From: Thozetella sp. PMI_491
Lineage: Eukaryota; Ascomycota; Sordariomycetes; Chaetosphaeriales; Chaetosphaeriaceae
Reading direction: 5' to 3'
NCBI GenBank assembly: GCA_021432635.1
Contig: MU270100.1
Location: 183,592-247,591 of the forward strand
Length of the DNA stretch: 64,000 bases
Shown: positions 57,972-64,000 of the stretch, in pieces
How the letters are laid out: every line of letters begins with the position of its first letter
Position numbering within the stretch: the first letter of the stretch is position 1
Position numbers and translations under genes: made by a program
Notes under the pieces: generated by a model
The model's database searches: none
Told to the model about the DNA's origin: nothing
The model's input: the letters and a program-made list of their open reading frames with translations, nothing else

Positions 57972-59434
57972 CGGGCGTGTACATACCGCCCTGGTCCTGC
58001 GCGAGATGGGGAATTGCTGCCGTTGTCATCGCTCCTGCTCCCGCTACTACTGCTCTGGCTACTACTGCGAGAGGATCGTGCTTGCTGCCTAGGTACCTAC
58101 CAAACAGAGACAGGAGACTTGTAAACTATCGGGGGCATCCGCGTTGGTGTGTGCAAGCATGCGCGACCGAGGAGCCCAATAGAATTTGTCATGTCGCCGC
58201 TTCTCGGATTCTGGCTAGGTGCTATGTACGGGTAGTACATACCAAGTAGGTAGGTATGGGCGGTGCATCCCAAGAGCTACGAGATTGCGCCTCATCATGT
58301 GCGGAAGAGGCGCCTCTTGCTATTTGACACCCGGCGGCCGGCGTTCGGCTGTCCATCCTCCCGTTCTTAGGCTTCGCGGAAGTATGCTCTAGCCGCGGCT
58401 AGGCGGCTGGCGACAGCCAACGGGCGTGCAGAATTGACGCCCGATGGACGCTCCTGAGAAGGGCGGCCGGCCCCCCGGGTCCTCGGAATTGAGGCCGATC
58501 CGGTTGGGTGGCGCCGCATGACTGGGCAACTATAGCCACATTTGGGGCCGCGTGTGGTGCAAAATAGTTCCCCAGGCCCACGTCTATTTTCGGACGCCCA
58601 GGCACAGCCTCCTAGGTCAGGTCAACGTTGGCGCGACCATTCTGGCGCTAAGCTTAGAGCCTCCTTGATGACACACACCCTGGGTGACCGACAAAAAAAG
58701 GCATAGGAAATGACAACCGGGACTGGCAGCGGCAAAGCTTCGCTTCTTTTTACGACTTGGCAATTACACTAGGTGGTCTATACGCGGCCCAAAGGCGTCC
58801 GATGGCCATGGCTCCAAAAAAGAAAAAAAAAAAAGAAAAAAAAAGTAAGGATGAAAGGGGGGGGCTCCTTCGCAGTTTGCGTTCCCTCGTTTCTCATTAC
58901 CCCCCCCTAGTTCGCTAATGTACGCTCGTTCCTACCCCCCTCGGCCGAAACCTCCCCTCCTTGGCGCGTTGTATTCTCTTCCTCTCTTATGTCCATGGCA
59001 CCGGCCTGTTTTTTGCTCCGTTTCCCTTCGTGAGGCATCGCATCGCTCCTTTTCACGGTTCACCTCGCTTAGCCAAGTGTCGCGAAACGAAACAGTTGGA
59101 ATCGGATCTGCACCTCAACCACACAGCACACGCATGTCTCGGGCGATCGTTCGCCGCGTATCCCGAGCGTCAAATCCCCTCAAAGAGAGTCCCTTTACAC
59201 ATCGGGTATAGGGTGCTCTACCAGCTCCTCACAGGTCGCACCGGGTTGCGCAACTCGTTCAGTTAACAACCTCGTCTCTATCCCACCGCATCCTCGAGCT
59301 GAGTCAACTTTGGAGTGGTTGGCTGTTCGCCTTCCCAGTCCGTTCCGGAGCCTAAGGGGATCAATTCTTAACCCCGCCCGCCAGCATCCCAAGTTCGACG
59401 ACGTTGGGTCCTCGCGGCTCACGCATCTAGGGCC
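57972..59434. other. Intergenic region, 1.5 kb
   Basis: Contains TAGGTACCTACC-type motifs at 58090-58100 and 58246-58258, an A-rich tract (58815-58844) and C/T-rich leader sequence before the DUF7053 gene. No gene seen. Confidence 0.45.
58815..58844 (+). repeat. A-rich simple tract
   Basis: Runs of A interrupted by single G bases over about 30 bp; length may be unreliable in assembly. Confidence 0.8.
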
Positions 59435-60764
59435 ATGTTGTCAAAACGAACCACTCTTACCTCCATCACCCCGCTTCCCCCGGGCGTCTCTCGGGAGGTA
59501 GTTATCGACTTCCTCCACAACTTTGGTGGGATGATTGATCTCAACCCCCTGGTCAAGGAGCGCCATCCAATTCGGCCACCGTCCCACGCGCCGGCCGATG
59601 AGAGGGATTGCGTCTGGTACTCGATCACAGACAAGATCAAGTACATCCCGGGTGGTATCGCCGAAGGGGACGTTACCTACACATGCGCGTTCCAGAAGCT
59701 CTCGAACGGGATTCAGACCCACTGCTATGCTCCAGCTGGCGTAGGTGAGTCTTGCCCCCATCCCCTCCCCTTCGTGTCCAGCCCTCGATGCATTCATGAC
59801 AGACCCCGGACCTAACACACTCACAGACCTCCGTGAAAAATGGACCCTCAACGGCACACTCCCCGGGGAGCGCCCGGAGCCACAGGAGCTCGGCATCGGT
59901 GCCCCGGCTACTGGACTCTATCTCCGAGAAGATGTCGACATGCGCTGCAACGTGCTTATGACCTCGTTTGTCAAGAAGACCCTCGTCAAGGCGCATGGCA
60001 AGCTCGTGGACCAGCTCAGGGCTAGGGCGCAAGCCGCCACCGCCACCAGGCAGCAACTCAGCCGGAAGGCCACCTTCAATGCAATCTCGCCTGTGGCAAC
60101 TTCACCCTCGCCGTCCATGTCCAGTGGCGGCTCATCAGGGCGAACATCAGGCTTGACCACGTTGGCGGAGGGCCTGTCGCCGGCGCCTTCGGCATGCAGT
60201 TCCACGTTGTCCTCGCATGCCTCGGTACAGCAGGCACGATCTCAGTCGTACTTCTCACAGGACAAACCCGCTGCTTTGACTATAACCCAGGTGCCTCCTC
60301 CGGTACCTCCTAAGATCCCAGTGGACTGTCCATCGCAACCGTCAGATCGGCAGTGGCCGGCCTCTCAGCCTTACCTGCTGCCTCAAGCCTCCACTAATAT
60401 CTATTCCCACACAATTAAGCCGCAAACGTTGTTGCTGCAGATGCAAAATCCTCCACAGCCTCGTCGGTCTAGCATTACGACAACGCCTCTCAGCGCAACC
60501 GACCTCAGGCTCGTTCCGGATCCGTTGAAGGTCCGACCGAGGAGCAGCGACAAGGGTGGAAACGGCCGCGCGTACCCACACCCGGACTACCCAGTCATGA
60601 ATCCGTATGCAACGGATCTTGTCAAGTCCTCGGTAGGCATCGTCCGCTCGCCGGGCGAGACCAAGAGAGGCATTTATACACTGCCCGCTGGACGACAGGC
60701 AGTACGGCAGGAGGTCGTGCTAAGTGCTTCCCTTACCGGTCCGTTCGTCGCAGAACTAGAATGA
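59435..60764 (+). CDS. DUF7053 domain protein
   Basis: Exons 59435-59744 and 59827-60764 with an 82-nt intron (GTGAGT to CACTCACAG) give 415 residues. The N-terminal 190 residues form the conserved fungal domain: TSITPLPPGVSREVVIDFLH, MIDLNPLVKERHPIRPP, DCVWYSITDKIKYIPGGIAE, QTHCYAPAGVDLREKWTLNG, GLYLREDVDMRCNVLMTSFV and KKTLVKAHGKLVDQLRARAQ. The fold resembles START/polyketide-cyclase-like lipid-binding domains, which is inference. The C-terminal half is Ser/Pro/Thr-rich and disordered, with a PPVPPKIP SH3-type proline motif. Biochemical role unknown. Confidence 0.85.
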
Positions 60765-61544
60765 CGAGGTGTAGCTAGAGGCTTAGTTACTCACGGCTAA
60801 TGGGACGTTAGGAAGCATGCCCGTTGTATATAAGAGAAGGGATTTTAGGAAAAATGTTATGGCTCTAAAAAGTGGCGTTCATTAGATATATACCCTGTAG
60901 AGTAGGTTCCTTCATCTAATTGCTATACTACGCTTCCACTACAAACAATCCCGCTCGAGGCATTTCTGGCCTCCGCCTGATCACGCCAAGCGATGGTGTT
61001 GAACCCTTGAGCAGGGAAGGTGTGTCACACCAGTAGAAAAGATTACTAGAACGTGGCTCGCACTGTCTTAGGGGCTTCTGTAGGAAGGAGGGTCAATTGT
61101 GCATTGTCCTACGTCAAAGTGAGCAATGCAAGAGCCACGTGGTGTATTGCAATCTGTGTGGTGAAAAATGCAAATTAATCCTAACTAAGTATTCAAGACG
61201 AGGACCGGATGGGCTCCGTCCTGTCATTCTGCTCGTCGCCGCTGCGATGCCGAGTGTCGAAATCGTACCAGCCACTCTACTAAAGATACAAGACGCAGTT
61301 TTCAAAACATTTCCTATTAAAAAATTGTCACAAAAATTACTGCACCCGGGTCTAGCCGGCTTGCTTGGCCCCGGTTCGCATGTCCCGAGCCGTCGTTCAT
61401 GAGCGTGATGTCGTTCGTGTTGCTGTCGTCGTGGTGCTTCATGAGAAGAATCGGGGCCAGTCGGCTGGGTCCCAAAGCTTGTCGAGACCCCGAGGACTGC
61501 AGCCGAGTCGAGACCCGCCGTGGCTCCGAGTTTCCCTTCCCTGC
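60765..61544. other. Convergent spacer, 780 bp
   Basis: 3' regions of the DUF7053 and GPI-protein genes. No gene supported. Confidence 0.45.
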
Positions 61545-62332
61545 TTAGAGGGCGGCAACGCCAAAACCAACGGCAATGGCGGCGATGATGCTGCCCAGGA
61601 GCTTGGCCTCGTTGGTACCGGCGCCGGCGACGACAACCTTCACTGGGGGAACCGGGCCAGTCGTGCCGTTGTTCTTGGGAGGCGCCGGAACCGGGGCGGG
61701 GGGGCCGACCGGAGGAGGAGCGGGGGGGCCCGGAGGAGGGGGGCCCGGGGGAGCAGGAGGGCCCGGGGGAGGGGGGCCTGGGGGAGGGGGAGGACCGGGA
61801 GCCGGGGGACCAGGGACCGGGACGAGGGTCGGGGGGCAGGGAAGAACCTTGTATCGTGTCTATCAGTTTTTGTCGTGATCGTGGCCTAGAAGGAACCTTT
61901 ACTTACGGTAGTGTGCGTGCAAGGGCACGGCAGAGTAATAGTGGTCGGCTGAGTGACGGTGACAGTATGTCCGCCCCAGGTAAATGTTGTGGGGCTCGGG
62001 CAGTAGGTTGTGTACGAGGACACGGTGGTGGTTACGGTGGTGAACGGCTGCCACGGGGGTGGGGGGCCACCAGAACCACCGGGAGGCGGGAACGAAGGCA
62101 GCGAGCCGCTGCCGCCGCCGGGGCCCATGGTGGGGTTTGCGGTCGTCGTGGGCGGGAACGAAACGCCGTTCGTGGGCGGGGGGCTGGCGACACTGGGCGG
62201 GGCGGCCGAAGAAGGCGCGGAGCTGGCGCTGGAGCCGGCGCCGTCGTTGACGTTCATCACCATGTCGCCGTCACCCATGTCAGCGTTGACCGCCATCGCG
62301 GCGGCGAGAACAACGAGGGACTTGAGCTGCAT
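61545..62332 (-). CDS. GPI-anchored, proline-rich cell wall protein
   Basis: Exons 61907-62332 and 61545-61847 (minus) with a 59-nt intron (GTAAGT to GATACAAG) give 242 residues. Signal peptide MQLKSLVVLAAAMAVNA; Ser/Pro-rich segment; a Thr-rich core with TTVTTTVSSYTTYCPSPTTF and GGHTVTVTQPTTITLPCPC. The second exon encodes a Pro/Gly run (GPPPPPGPPPPGPP-like, about residues 147-200) and ends with a hydrophobic GPI signal (LLGSIIAAIAVGFGVAAL) after KVVVAGAGTNEA. Architecture fits a covalently wall-linked surface protein. The start at 62332 places the signal peptide at the N-terminus; an upstream in-frame ATG (62362) would bury it. The polyproline tract is GC-rich and may vary in length between strains. 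Confidence 0.87.
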
Positions 62333-63907
62333 TTTGGCGGTGGAATACAGAAAGGCTTTCAAGTGCTACGCGGCAGACGGAAGAGAAAGCTGGGCAATTT
62401 GGGGGGTTAAAAGAGCGACTGGAAGACACCAAAAGGCGTTAGCGAGCGACTGCAGTGAAGAAGCAAGTGCTAAGAGTGGATGTGGGTGTGTAGGAAAGAC
62501 TAGAGCTAGAGGAGACGAAGATGAGGAGGCCCTTTATGTTCGAGGCCCATGGGCGAGGATCAACCAACGTTGAAAGGGAGGTCATCTCCATCTCAGACAT
62601 GACGAGAACGTCCGCATTCCCGGCGCTGCTTGCCCAGATCGGCCAATGACCGCCTGCCGCCCGTTGAAATCGTGCAAACATAGCCCAATGTTTGGACGTT
62701 TCGAAGAATGTCGAACCGTAGCTGCCACGGCGATGTGCCATTCCAGCGCCAGCCCCCGGTACCAGGCCGGTGCCCGGGCGGGCCCGTGGCGGAATGGTCG
62801 CTCGCGTTCAAAATCACTCTGCATTCCTGATGCGGGACGGAGGCCACACACATGTTTTCAGAAATTCGGCCCTGCGAGGCCACTCTGTCTTCTCATTCGT
62901 CATGCTATTTTCCCTATCCACCACCGTTGTGGTCCCCGCGTTTCGACTTGCGGTTGATGTGGCGGGCGAGCAGCGCCGGCGACATCGTTGGTATTTGACT
63001 CTATCCACCACACGTTGTCGCGTCGCTTCTTGCCCGATCGAGAAGCTATTCCACCGTCTCCGTCTCCCTCCCCTACCCCTAATCCGGTCTGAAACGGATC
63101 ATGGTTGGCGCAACGGGCGTCGCGATGCGGAGAGCTTCCTGGAGATGTAGCCCAGCCGGCGGCTCCTAGGGTATGATGTTCGTTAAAGACCGCCCAGTAA
63201 TCCTCGCAAAGCACATCTTTTTGCTGATTCCCCCTCTATCACACATCCCTCCTTTGCCAGTCCCGCCTGTCAAGGTCTCAAGCCTCGTTCCGCCAGGACA
63301 CCGCCTACCATGATGAGGAACAAACAAAACCACCAGCGATCCGGTCTTGAATCTATGCGATAGGGCCCCCCAAAACGCCTCAGGTTTCCAGGAGGGAAAA
63401 CGTCCAACGGGATGACGAGCAGATATTAATGGATGGCTGAACCGCCGAGCCGCGAAGAGAGAAAGAAGAAACAAATATAACGAAAAAGGAAACGGCATAC
63501 AACAAGCCCGCGGCATGTAGTCAGTATACACACAAGTGACGTTGTGAGGTGGTTGGCTTCTTTCCTCCTTGGCCACCACCATCACGTTTCCGTCTATGCA
63601 ATGCGACATGCCTCGTGCGAGATACCCGCTGGGCTGGTGACATTAGACCGGCATGAGAGGCAGCGGGTTCCGCCCCTGGAGAAATATGGCCGTTCCCATC
63701 AGTGGTGGGTGAATGATCGGCCTCACTTTCGGGTGGATCTGCTCTGGCTGCGCTCTGGAACGCGGCCTTGGGAGTGAGACGTAGACGTGTCGAAATCGTA
63801 GTTTTTGAGCGTCTGCTCATATTTAGGGCTGCGGAGGAATTTTGGAACCGAGTCCTTGGGTCAGAAAGTTAGTGGCTGCTTGCCGGAAGAAAAAAAAAAG
63901 ATGAAGG
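62333..63907. other. Intergenic region, 1.6 kb
   Basis: Promoter of the GPI-protein gene and further sequence without a supported gene. Minus-strand frame 63166-63609 has no family resemblance. Confidence 0.4.
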
Positions 63908-63937
63908 TGTTTGGTAAGCGTACGAGATCTCGTAAAG
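63908..63937 (+). repeat. 30-nt dispersed repeat, copy 2
   Basis: Identical to 28650-28679 and followed by AT-rich sequence (AATAAAGCAAACAAACTGTG) running to the window end. This may be the start of the element whose other copy fell into the assembly gap. Confidence 0.7.
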
Positions 63938-64000
63938 CAATAAAGCAAACAAACTGTGTAAATCCGTATCGTGTATTAGTATCTATCTTGTGTATTGTCA

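Noticed and set aside
62770..63609. Overlapping frames in the last 1.5 kb
   Set aside because: Shadows in opposite phases without domains; the region looks like a promoter/spacer.
1..64000. tRNA genes, rRNA genes, CRISPR arrays
   Set aside because: Scanned by eye for B-box-like GGTTCRANNCC and repeat-spacer patterns; nothing convincing. A tRNAscan run would settle the tRNA question.

Overview
This window is from a filamentous ascomycete (Pezizomycotina). Genes are split by short GT-AG introns, mostly 48-70 nt, and many carry CTRAC-like branch points. Marker proteins fit this: a fungal ORC4 with AT-hook and PHD regions, hamartin, a Leu5-type carrier, GH47, Zn2Cys6 regulators and an NLR-like ankyrin protein. 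A TAGGTAGGTACC-type motif in several right-half spacers suggests Sordariomycetes, which is inference only. Gene models below were spliced by hand from reading frame, splice sites and family conservation.

Layout, left part (1-28.7 kb, accessory in character, spacers of up to about 2.5 kb). It holds a truncated MFS sugar/quinate-type transporter (-), a modin-like membrane protein (+), a BBE-type FAD oxidoreductase (+), a tiny secreted six-cysteine peptide (+), a GH47 mannosidase (-), a NACHT-ankyrin NLR (+), an SDR (-) and a divergent Zn2Cys6 regulator (+). After these comes a compact ribosomal-peptide locus at 22.5-28.0 kb. It has two UstYa/DUF3328 proteins (-), a secreted precursor with four identical 11-residue units bounded by Kex2 sites (-), and a third UstYa/DUF3328 protein (+) divergent from the precursor. 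An 80-N assembly gap (28680-28759) follows.

Right part (29-64 kb, denser and housekeeping in character). It holds a large Zn2Cys6 regulator (+), a SigF/NTF2-like protein (-), a single-pass membrane protein (-), TSC1/hamartin (-), a DJ-1/PfpI protein (+), mitochondrial ribosomal protein uL23m (+), a METTL4-like MT-A70 methyltransferase (-), a Leu5-type mitochondrial carrier (+), an LtrA-family membrane protein (-), ORC4 (+), a DUF7053 protein (+) and a GPI-anchored wall protein (-).

The main discovery candidate is the RiPP (dikaritin-like) locus. The precursor would enter the secretory pathway and be cut by Kex2 at KR/RR sites. The Tyr-containing core QSPDDGQYIYF would then be oxidatively cyclised by the three membrane-anchored UstYa-type proteins, each of which has both HxxHC motifs. 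The neighbouring Zn2Cys6 regulator and SDR may belong to the same cluster. The second candidate is the peptide at 8.9 kb. Splicing a 56-nt intron gives a mirror-symmetric cysteine pattern, C-x3-C-x6-C-x13-C-x6-C-x3-C, which suggests a disulfide-laddered helical hairpin.
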